From NCBI GenBank assembly GCA_002084535.1, contig NBLI01000167.1, positions 1 through 5,361 of the forward strand: DNA of 5,361 nucleotides. The letters run 5' to 3'. The stretch is from Candidatus Zhuqueibacterota bacterium 4572_119 (GTDB taxonomy: Bacteria; Zhuqueibacterota; Zhuqueibacteria; Thermofontimicrobiales; Thermofontimicrobiaceae). Numbering within the stretch: the first letter of the stretch is position 1; every line of letters starts with the position of its first letter. The translations under genes and the position numbers were made by a program. A model generated the notes under the pieces. That model saw nothing but the letters and a program-made list of their open reading frames with translations. It was not told the origin of the DNA and made no database searches. Positions 1 through 5,361 of the stretch are shown here, in pieces.

Positions 1-405
1 ATCGCGTCTTCAGAGCTACCATTAATAAATAAACTATTCAATTGTTTCAGTTCTGAAGGGGCGATACGTTTTTACCTTGGGCAACGCTCATGAAAATTAA
101 AAGACGTAAGTTTCAAACCCAAAAGGGCAAAAGAACTTATTGCTTTACAATCGTATCTGCAAGTATATTCTTCTCTATTACAGAAGAAGCACCAGTAACT
201 CTTAAAGGTCAAATCTTTAGATGACGGGATTCCTGTTTCCGATAAAAAGGTGGAGGAACCGGAATTACTTTGGATTAAATAGTCCCGAATAATTGAACCA
301 ATCCTCTTATATTTGCTACACTTGATCAAGATTCTATCGTTGACAATTTCTGCAATAACTGTTCAGATTTGCTGGATTAGTAAAAATAACCCTTTTGGGT
401 TATAA
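1..405 (+). pseudogene. possible decayed or left-truncated coding remnant, unrecognised
   Basis: Reading from base 1, this frame is open for 30 codons to TGA (91-93), 34 codons to TAA (196-198), 27 codons to TAG (280-282) and 40 codons to TAA (403-405). Three internal stops in about 134 codons is fewer than expected for DNA this AT-rich. Parts look protein-like, for example SSEGAIRFYLGQRS just before the first stop, FKPKRAKELIALQSYLQ around 109-159 and DDGIPVSDKKVEEPELLWIK just before 280. Either the first 30 codons are the 3' end of a gene entering from the left, or the stretch is a gene broken by stop mutations. I recognise no family and see no ribosome binding site. It may simply be chance openness, so confidence is low. 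Confidence 0.15.
386..403 (-). terminator. perfect palindrome, terminator-like on the minus strand
   Basis: ATAACCC (386-392) and GGGTTAT (397-403) are perfect complements around a TTTT loop. Read on the minus strand, the 7-bp stem with its AAAA loop runs straight into a T run (complement of the A run at 382-385), the layout of a weak intrinsic terminator. The stem has only three G:C pairs, and no minus-strand gene is seen to its right for it to end. A near copy lies at 695-714, so it may instead be a small dispersed repeat. Confidence 0.3.
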
Positions 406-479
406 CACATTGATTATTATTAATCCCCATAAAAATAGCCTTAACCGATCACAGGGTACATTATAGAAAAATATTAACA

Positions 480-495
480 AACCGCTGAAGCGGTT
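480..495. repeat. short perfect hairpin AACCGCT/AGCGGTT
   Basis: AACCGCT (480-486) and AGCGGTT (489-495) are complementary around GA. As RNA this would fold as a 6-bp stem closed by a UGAA tetraloop. It is the most GC-rich point of the intergenic region. Both flanks are only mildly T-rich (TTATCTTTACTT on the + side, TTTGTTAATATTTTT on the minus side), so it could be a weak bidirectional terminator. It could also be a decayed transcript end for whatever lies to the left. Confidence 0.3.
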
Positions 496-694
496 GTAGA
501 ATTATCTTTACTTGTATCAACTTTTATTAATCACACACCCACACAAAACGACATAGAACCTTTTTCTCTCAATAAGACAACAAGGAATATCAATTTTATT
601 TTTCCGCTAAATTAGAAGCCAAAAAATTATTCATTTTTATCCAAATATTTTTCTGCTCTCATAGCTCACCCTAACTGTTCTGCTATTTTTTCAA

Positions 695-714
695 AATTAC
701 CCATTTGGGTTATT
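695..714. repeat. second, imperfect copy of the 386-403 palindrome
   Basis: AATTACCC (695-702) faces GGGTTATT (707-714) around an ATTT loop, with one T-T mismatch in an otherwise 8-position stem. It shares the pattern ACCC-nTTT-GGGTTAT with the copy at 386-403. On the + strand it is followed by GTTTTTGTG and on the minus strand by TTTTGAAAAAA. It therefore looks weakly terminator-like in both directions. No function can be assigned. Confidence 0.3.
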
Positions 715-744
715 GTTTTTGTGCTGAAAACTTGGTTTTTTAAC

Positions 745-771
745 TCAAAGTTTTATTTATAATTACTTTGA
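745..771. repeat. 7-bp inverted repeat TCAAAGT/ACTTTGA
   Basis: TCAAAGT (745-751) and ACTTTGA (765-771) are perfect complements separated by 13 nt of AT-only sequence. This could be a regulator half-site pair, since the centres are about two helical turns apart, or a weak stem. In DNA this AT-rich it could also arise by chance. Confidence 0.2.
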
Positions 772-867
772 AAATTTAAATTTAAAGTTAGTCAAGGGAC
801 AATTCATAAAAAAATTAAAATTTCTATTTTATAAAGCGGTGAATCAAATCAATTGAAATTTGTCATT

Positions 868-899
868 AATTGTTCGAAAGGAGGTTTCGTTGAGCAATT
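868..899 (+). promoter_or_regulatory. two-tier hairpin with a Shine-Dalgarno-like GGAGG loop
   Basis: The outer stem pairs AATTGTTC (868-875) with GAGCAATT (892-899), giving 8 pairs with one G-U. A 3-nt bulge (889-891) separates it from an inner stem, GAAA (876-879) with TTTC (885-888), closed by the five-base loop GGAGG (880-884). The loop and its flank form AAAGGAGG, a perfect ribosome-binding sequence. Five bases later TTG (890-892) opens a five-codon frame that stops at TGA (905-907). No longer frame uses this site. Known themes it resembles are a sequestered ribosome binding site with a leader peptide, or a GGA-in-loop site of the type bound by CsrA/RsmA. Which of these applies, if any, is inference. 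Confidence 0.35.
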
Positions 900-961
900 T
901 TACTTGAGGTACTAAGTTTGGATAAGTTCAGATAATTAAGCAAGTCCATTTTAAATCTATT

Positions 962-1051
962 CTTCTGAAAGCTGCTTTGAAACTTGATATGTTTACTTTT
1001 TCAGGTTTTATATTTTCCAACTTAATGAAATAAAAAGCAGCTATTCGGAAG
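962..1051 (+). promoter_or_regulatory. long inverted repeat ahead of the receptor gene, ending at T5
   Basis: Arm 1, CTTCTGAAAGCTGCTTT (962-978), and arm 2, AAAGCAGCTATTCGGAAG (1034-1051), are complementary at every position except one U-G wobble (966 with 1047) and one bulged A (1043). The 55-nt interval holds a small AAAC/GTTT stem (980-983 with 991-994) and a candidate promoter. TTTTT (1052-1056) follows arm 2 directly, and the receptor's ribosome binding site starts about 17 nt further on. If transcription starts upstream of 962, the RNA would form a long helix followed by a U run, like an attenuator. If it starts at the internal promoter, the arms are DNA elements bracketing that promoter. 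The symmetry is seen directly; the function is inferred. Confidence 0.5.
984..1014 (+). promoter_or_regulatory. candidate promoter for the receptor operon
   Basis: TTGATA (984-989) resembles a sigma-70 -35 element, and TATATT (1009-1014) resembles a -10 element 19 nt later, slightly longer than ideal. TATATTTT (1009-1016) also fits seven of eight positions of the Bacteroidota -7 element TAnnTTTG, with TTG about 22 nt upstream. Transcription would begin near 1020, giving a leader of about 70 nt. It lies between the arms of the 962-1051 inverted repeat. In AT-rich DNA such matches are common, so confidence is modest. Confidence 0.3.
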
Positions 1052-1072
1052 TTTTTGTTCACATTGAAAAGC

Positions 1073-1078
1073 AGGAGG
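1073..1078 (+). promoter_or_regulatory. ribosome binding site of the receptor gene
   Basis: AGGAGG sits 10 nt upstream of the ATG at 1089, and the run continues as AGGAGGAG to 1080, which also allows a register 8 nt away. This strong site, followed at once by a signal peptide, fixes the start. Confidence 0.75.
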
Positions 1079-1088
1079 AGATTCTGGA

Positions 1089-4000
1089 ATGTTTAAAAAA
1101 ATTACAGTCTTTTTAATTGTATGTTTATTCCCTTCATTAATCTTTTCCGGTGTGACCGGTAAAATATCAGGCAAGGTCACAGATGTAAATACCGGAGAGC
1201 CGCTCCCTGGAGCAAACGTGATGATTAAGGGAACCATGCTGGGAGCTGCCACCAATATTAATGGGGAATACTTTATCATCAATATTCCTGTGGGTAATTA
1301 CGCTCTTGTTGTTAGTTACCTGGGTTATAAAGAAATGGAAAAAACAAATATCCGGTCAGTCCAGGACATGACGACAACAGTTAATTTTCAATTATCAAGT
1401 GAGGTCATGGATTTGGGCGAAACAGTAACGGTAACTGCTGAAAGACCGATGGTAAGAAAAGACGCTACTGCTTCCAATCGTGAGATGCAAGGGGACAAGG
1501 TTATGCTTTTGCCTAAAGTGGATACTTTCGAAGACGCCATCAGTTTGCAAGCCGGTGTTGTTGATAACCATATTCGCGGCGGCAGAAGCACTGAATTGAA
1601 TTATATGGTTGATGGAATGACCGTCCGCGACCCGCTTCAGGGGATTGTTGGCGCGACGATCAACAGAAACGCGATTGATGAAATTGTTTTGCTTACCGGT
1701 GGCTTTAGCGCTGAATTTGGGCAGGCAATGTCTGGTGTTGTCAATCTGGTCACCAAGGAAGGCGGGAATAATTATTCCGGACAATTGCGATATACAACTG
1801 ATGAGCCTTTTAATGAAAGCACTTTTTCAGCCAACGATAATACTTATGAGCTCAGTGTCGGAGGTCCAATACCCGGATTGAGCAAATTGAGATTCTATGT
1901 TTCAGGCAGGGTGTTCACCACAGATTGTCGCGGACAATATGACGAAGTTTACTATCCGCGGGATGGGAATGATTCCTATCGCAACACAATAAATAATGTT
2001 GCCATCGATAACGGACCTGGATACAGGGTGCTGGATCCTGCTGGCAATAATTTGGGATGGTTTCCCCATAACCAGGAGCAACAATATAGCGCTCAATTTA
2101 AATTGACGTACAATTTTAATCCCAATATGAAATTAATGCTTGGCGGGTTTAAAGCCCGGGATCAGTGGGACAATTACGATTGGTACTGGCGCTATTCAAC
2201 CCATGAAGATGGTTACGATTCGTTGGGCTGGAATTACAATCCCAGTACGGATATGCTGGATCATTTTACTTCCAGGATGCAGAAAAGCCAGCAATACAAA
2301 GCGAATTGGACACACACGCTCAGTCCAAAAACATTTTATACAGTTAATTTTACATATTTTAAAAATTATGACAATCAGGCAAAGCGGAAGCCATACAAAT
2401 ATAATAACAGGTTTCTGTCGCTTTTTGACAATTGGTGGGAAGATTATGATTTTGTTCCTATTGATAATCAGGACAGTGATGGTGATGGACTTTGGGACCA
2501 GTTTTCATACCGCCAATCCGGATTTTCAAATACACCGCGTTATCCATGGGATAATCCCTACGGACTTGCCAATGTTTTTCGAGGTGGCGGAGATACACGA
2601 TGGGGTACCCGGACCTATCAAAGCGAGTACTACGCGACCAAATGGGATTTGGTAAGCCAGGTAAATATGAACCATCAGATCAAATTTGGATTTGAATATT
2701 TTGCTCATACCATGACCAAAGATTATAATTCGCTTCCTTATGACGCGGTTCCGTTTGAAGATATTTATTCCTACAAACCGCAAACGGGCGCGGCGTACCT
2801 GTTAGATAAAATGGAATGGCAGGGAATGGTCATCAATGTCGGCTTAAGGTTGGATTATATTGATCCGGGCGCCAGTGTCAGGGAGAATGTCCTGGACACA
2901 CGTGAAGACGCTACATGGACCGAAGCTGATCAAAAATGGCAGGTTAGCCCTCGCTTAGGAATTTCGCATCCGATTTCCAATGAAACTGTAATGCATTTTA
3001 ATTACGGCTGGTTTTTTGAACAGCCGCGCTTCAGCAGTCTGTTCGATTTTGTCGTGATGCCAACCCGCTTATTGCGTCGTGGAAATCAGAATATTGGTAA
3101 TCCAAATTTGGGCGCTCAAAAAACCAAAGCCTGGGAATTTGGCGTGGGTCATCAATTGACGAGTAATGTGAGTGTGGATGTTACCGGGTATTACAAAGAT
3201 TTGTATGACATTGAAGGAATCCGTTTTGTACCGGCAATACCGTCCAACTACTCGGTGTTAACTAATTCAGAGTATGGAAAGTCGTACGGGATTGAAATCG
3301 CCCTGAAAAAACGCTACAGCAATAATTTTAGCATGGATATGAATTATACATTATCCTGGGCTCGCGGCACCAGTTCAACCCAGAATCAACATTATCAATT
3401 GGTGACAAACGGTCCGCCTGATCCTTACACCGGGCAGATGAGGGTTTATCCGCAAGTGGATTACTGGCTTGATTTTGATCAGCGTCATACAGCCAGTGTT
3501 ATCCTTGATTACCGTTTGCCTGATGATAGTGGTCCCACTTTTTTTGGTATGAAAATTTTTGAAAAGTTAGGTGCTAACCTGATTTGGCGCTATCACAGTG
3601 GACGACCTTATACCCGTGAGGATTCCCGTGGCAACCAGGTGGGTGATTTTAACGGCGCGCGTCAACCCTGGTTTATGCGTACTGATTCACGAATCAATAA
3701 AGATTTCACATTGTGGGGATTGGATTATTCCTTCTTTGCTGAAATTGAAAACCTGTTTAATGAGCGAAGAGCTGTTTCTGTTTATCCAAGGACTGGAAGT
3801 CCCTATTGGGATGGAAAGGTTTATTCGGCCGGTTCGGCAACGTTTGTTGAGGGTGAAGATCCCGAATATGGCGCGAACGCGGATTTGGGATTAAATGAAT
3901 GGAATCCTCAACCCTTTAATGAAAGAGGACACAATCAGCAATCAGAACCGGTTGACTTAAACGGGGATGGAGATTTTAATGATGTCATCGGAGCTAATGA

Positions 4001-4124
4001 TGGTTTGGTAACGCCCGAAGAATATTATAATGCCTATCTGCGCTATATTAATGACAATTATAAACGTAAAACTAATTTTATGCGTGGAAGAAGATTCTGG
4101 ATTGGTTTCCAGGTTCATTTTTAA
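1089..4124 (+). CDS. TonB-dependent outer-membrane receptor with carboxypeptidase-regulatory-like domain
   Basis: This is an outer-membrane gated channel that would import, or possibly handle export of, an unknown ligand using energy from TonB-ExbB-ExbD. Seen in order over 1011 aa: a signal peptide (KK at 3-4, hydrophobic 6-19, cleavage near 20-21); a carboxypeptidase-regulatory-like beta domain at 25-102 (GKVTDVNTGEPLPGANV); a TonB-box-like segment with ETVTVTAERP at 111-120; and a plug at about 122-226 with IRGGRS, YMVDGMTV and GGFSAEFGQAMSGVVNLVT. The rest to 1011 is a beta barrel ending in WIGFQVHF, whose C-terminal Phe is the usual barrel-assembly signal. The length suits a full FCB-type receptor with no frameshift or missing part. 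Asp-rich, EF-hand-like insertions lie at 459-470 and 956-980, and a Trp/Tyr/Asp-rich loop lies at 359-384. A SusC is possible, but no SusD follows. The substrate is unknown. The next gene starts 57 nt downstream, probably in the same operon. Confidence 0.93.
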   Translation: MFKKITVFLIVCLFPSLIFSGVTGKISGKVTDVNTGEPLPGANVMIKGTMLGAATNINGEYFIINIPVGNYALVVSYLGYKEMEKTNIRSVQDMTTTVNFQLSSEVMDLGETVTVTAERPMVRKDATASNREMQGDKVMLLPKVDTFEDAISLQAGVVDNHIRGGRSTELNYMVDGMTVRDPLQGIVGATINRNAIDEIVLLTGGFSAEFGQAMSGVVNLVTKEGGNNYSGQLRYTTDEPFNESTFSANDNTYELSVGGPIPGLSKLRFYVSGRVFTTDCRGQYDEVYYPRDGNDSYRNTINNVAIDNGPGYRVLDPAGNNLGWFPHNQEQQYSAQFKLTYNFNPNMKLMLGGFKARDQWDNYDWYWRYSTHEDGYDSLGWNYNPSTDMLDHFTSRMQKSQQYKANWTHTLSPKTFYTVNFTYFKNYDNQAKRKPYKYNNRFLSLFDNWWEDYDFVPIDNQDSDGDGLWDQFSYRQSGFSNTPRYPWDNPYGLANVFRGGGDTRWGTRTYQSEYYATKWDLVSQVNMNHQIKFGFEYFAHTMTKDYNSLPYDAVPFEDIYSYKPQTGAAYLLDKMEWQGMVINVGLRLDYIDPGASVRENVLDTREDATWTEADQKWQVSPRLGISHPISNETVMHFNYGWFFEQPRFSSLFDFVVMPTRLLRRGNQNIGNPNLGAQKTKAWEFGVGHQLTSNVSVDVTGYYKDLYDIEGIRFVPAIPSNYSVLTNSEYGKSYGIEIALKKRYSNNFSMDMNYTLSWARGTSSTQNQHYQLVTNGPPDPYTGQMRVYPQVDYWLDFDQRHTASVILDYRLPDDSGPTFFGMKIFEKLGANLIWRYHSGRPYTREDSRGNQVGDFNGARQPWFMRTDSRINKDFTLWGLDYSFFAEIENLFNERRAVSVYPRTGSPYWDGKVYSAGSATFVEGEDPEYGANADLGLNEWNPQPFNERGHNQQSEPVDLNGDGDFNDVIGANDGLVTPEEYYNAYLRYINDNYKRKTNFMRGRRFWIGFQVHF

Positions 4125-4169
4125 AACAATTTAAAATAAAAACTAATGAAATTCTTAAAAGAATATTAT

Positions 4170-4174
4170 GGAGG
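4170..4174 (+). promoter_or_regulatory. ribosome binding site deciding the second gene's start
   Basis: GGAGG lies 7 nt upstream of the ATG at 4182. An in-frame ATG at 4146 would add 12 residues but has only A/T-rich sequence ahead of it. It would also put extra charged residues before the signal peptide. The 4182 start is therefore preferred. Confidence 0.7.
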
Positions 4175-4181
4175 TAAGAGG

Positions 4182-5361
4182 ATGAAACGACATTCTCAGT
4201 GGTGGCTGTTTTTGCTGATCCTGGTTACTGCGGTATTTATTATCAGCATTGGTTCATCACAGGCAGCGACTAAAAACAGCAAACAGAAAACTCAATTATT
4301 CAAACCAACTTTCCCTGATAACATGTTCGATCTTCGGTACCATGATGTTGGGCAATTATATTTACCGATTACAAATTATGGCATTCACGGACATGAGGTT
4401 TCCACAGGTACAGCCGGAACAATTTGGCCCCGGGGCTCCGGGCAGGCGTATATTTTCGGTGGTGGTATCTGGATCGGTGCAATAAAAGATGGTAATAGAT
4501 TTGTTTCTGTCGGATATAATCCAAATAGCGGAACCAGTGAATTGGTTCCTGGTTTCGAATATGATGATACTCATAATTACGCTTTTGACAGCGAACGAGT
4601 CCGCGTACTCATGAGTACTGATTACCCTGCGCGAATTGAGGAAGAAAATCTGCCAGATTGGCCTTCTGGCTATTATCATCCAGATCCAGATGGCGATCCC
4701 GAAACAAATGATGCCGATACTGTGGCAACATGGGCGGAGGCAGGCGAAGGTTACCGGCCGGTAACTGTTTCTGTACAGGATAGCTACGCCTGGTTCAGCG
4801 ACGCGGATCAAACATATAAGTTTGATCAGGGCGCGCAGACTCTTGGTATTCAAATAATCCAGCAAGGCTATTCCTGGAATTATTTTTTCAACCAAAATTT
4901 TGTTTTCTTAACTTATGACATTATTAATGCATCTGATGAGCCTTTATTGGATACATACCTGGCTGTTGTCGTTGATCCAGATGTTGGTGAGGCGGAAGAT
5001 GATATGGTTGGCTTTGATGAAATCCGCAATTTGGGCTATACGTATGATGATGACGGAAGGGAAGCGGGTTGGTCAACAGCGCCGGGATACTTAGGTTATG
5101 TATTCCTGGAAAGTCCGGTTGACCCGGCAACAGGGGAACAACTTGGTTTATCTGCTTTCAGGATTTTTACACTTGATGTTGATCCCGGAACTGATGTGGA
5201 AAGATATGAAGTGATGAGTGATAATGGCACCTTTGATGTCGATTCAAGTCCTGAAGATAAAAGATTCTGTATGCCCACGGGTCCTTTCACGTTGAACCCG
5301 GGTGATACGGCACGTGTTGTTGTGGGGGTCATTTGCGCCAGAGACTTAGAAGCATTGCAGG
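4182..5361 (+). CDS. exported GGxWIGA-type surface protein, C-terminus outside window
   Basis: The frame is open to the right edge, with 393 complete codons seen. MKRH followed by a hydrophobic run (7-23) and SQA-A near 26-29 makes a clear signal peptide. The mature part has GSGQAYIFGGGIWIGA (85-100), YNPNSGTSELVPG (112-124), VFLTYDIINASDEPLLDTY (241-259), DPDVGEAEDD (265-274) and VGFD...NLGYTYDDDG (276-292). From memory, this series matches a large family of uncharacterised secreted FCB proteins, many ending in a type IX secretion sorting domain. That end is not visible here. Asp clusters at 168-179 and 265-274 could bind calcium. No catalytic motif is recognised. Start spacing and strand suggest co-transcription with the receptor 57 nt upstream, so it may be a surface partner of that channel. 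No role beyond export and likely surface location can be supported. Confidence 0.85.
   Translation, partial: MKRHSQWWLFLLILVTAVFIISIGSSQAATKNSKQKTQLFKPTFPDNMFDLRYHDVGQLYLPITNYGIHGHEVSTGTAGTIWPRGSGQAYIFGGGIWIGAIKDGNRFVSVGYNPNSGTSELVPGFEYDDTHNYAFDSERVRVLMSTDYPARIEEENLPDWPSGYYHPDPDGDPETNDADTVATWAEAGEGYRPVTVSVQDSYAWFSDADQTYKFDQGAQTLGIQIIQQGYSWNYFFNQNFVFLTYDIINASDEPLLDTYLAVVVDPDVGEAEDDMVGFDEIRNLGYTYDDDGREAGWSTAPGYLGYVFLESPVDPATGEQLGLSAFRIFTLDVDPGTDVERYEVMSDNGTFDVDSSPEDKRFCMPTGPFTLNPGDTARVVVGVICARDLEALQ

Larger units (their letters stand above)
406..961. other. AT-rich intergenic region without a supported gene
   Basis: This stretch is visibly much more AT-rich than the two genes downstream. It has many A and T runs, such as the AAATTT repeats near 771-786 and the A-rich run near 808-820. 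No frame gives a protein-like ORF with a start and ribosome binding site. What it does hold is a set of inverted repeats (480-495, 695-714, 745-771, 868-899), described separately. No tRNA, rRNA, CRISPR or insertion-sequence ends were seen. The composition suits a long regulatory intergenic region, or an old degraded segment. Confidence 0.6.

Noticed and set aside
90..224. 44-codon + frame starting MKIKRRKF with a hydrophobic middle, like a small membrane protein
   Set aside because: There is no Shine-Dalgarno sequence before the ATG and the hydrophobic run is only about 12 residues. It is most likely chance.
72..329. 85-aa minus-strand open frame
   Set aside because: It has no ribosome binding site, no recognisable domain and a skewed Ser/Lys/Cys content. 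It also conflicts with the more open + frame over the same bases.
1395..1784. 129-aa minus-strand frame inside the receptor gene
   Set aside because: It is antisense to the conserved plug domain, whose reading is certain, and has no domain or ribosome binding site of its own.
2140..2655. 171-aa + frame overlapping the receptor gene in another register
   Set aside because: It has an unnatural Ile/Thr/Met/Gly-rich composition and no start signal. It is a shadow of the receptor's codon pattern.
4151..4164. ATTCTT/AAGAAT palindrome between the two genes as a terminator
   Set aside because: The 6-bp stem has a single G:C pair and no T tract follows, so it would not stop transcription. Read-through is more likely.
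4146..4181. upstream in-frame ATG as the start of the second gene
   Set aside because: It has no Shine-Dalgarno sequence, while the ATG at 4182 has GGAGG at ideal distance and gives a standard signal peptide.
4362..4895. 177-aa minus-strand frame antisense to the second gene
   Set aside because: The + frame has a signal peptide and family motifs across the same bases. The antisense product is Ile/Cys-rich and lacks a start signal.

Overview
The window holds one complete and one incomplete protein-coding gene, both on the + strand, behind about 1.1 kb of AT-rich DNA with no convincing intact gene. The proteins point to a Gram-negative bacterium of the Fibrobacterota-Chlorobiota-Bacteroidota (FCB) superphylum. 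The best guess is a Calditrichota, KSB1, Marinimicrobia or Ignavibacteria-like lineage, because both proteins resemble families common there. This placement is by eye from motifs and has no database match behind it.

Positions 1-405 have one + frame that is unusually open for AT-rich DNA, with only three internal stops. It could be a decayed gene or the tail of a gene entering from the left, but no family is recognisable. Positions 406-1088 look non-coding and regulatory. They hold a repeated palindrome (386-403, and an imperfect copy at 695-714), a compact hairpin (480-495), a hairpin that shows GGAGG in its loop (868-899), and a 17/18-nt inverted repeat (962-978 and 1034-1051) that flanks a plausible promoter and ends at a T5 run just upstream of the first gene.

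The first gene (1089-4124, 1011 aa) is a full-length TonB-dependent outer-membrane receptor. It has a signal peptide, a carboxypeptidase-regulatory-like domain, a TonB-box-like segment, a plug and a 22-stranded-type barrel ending in Phe. It carries two Asp-rich, calcium-site-like insertions. After 57 nt comes a second gene (4182 to beyond the right edge, 393 codons seen). It encodes an exported protein of the FCB 'GSG...GGxWIGA' surface-protein type. Its C-terminus, where a type IX secretion sorting domain would be expected, lies outside the window.

The two genes probably form an operon: a TonB-energised outer-membrane channel and an exported, probably surface-displayed, Asp-rich partner. No SusD-like gene is seen. 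The substrate cannot be read from the sequence.
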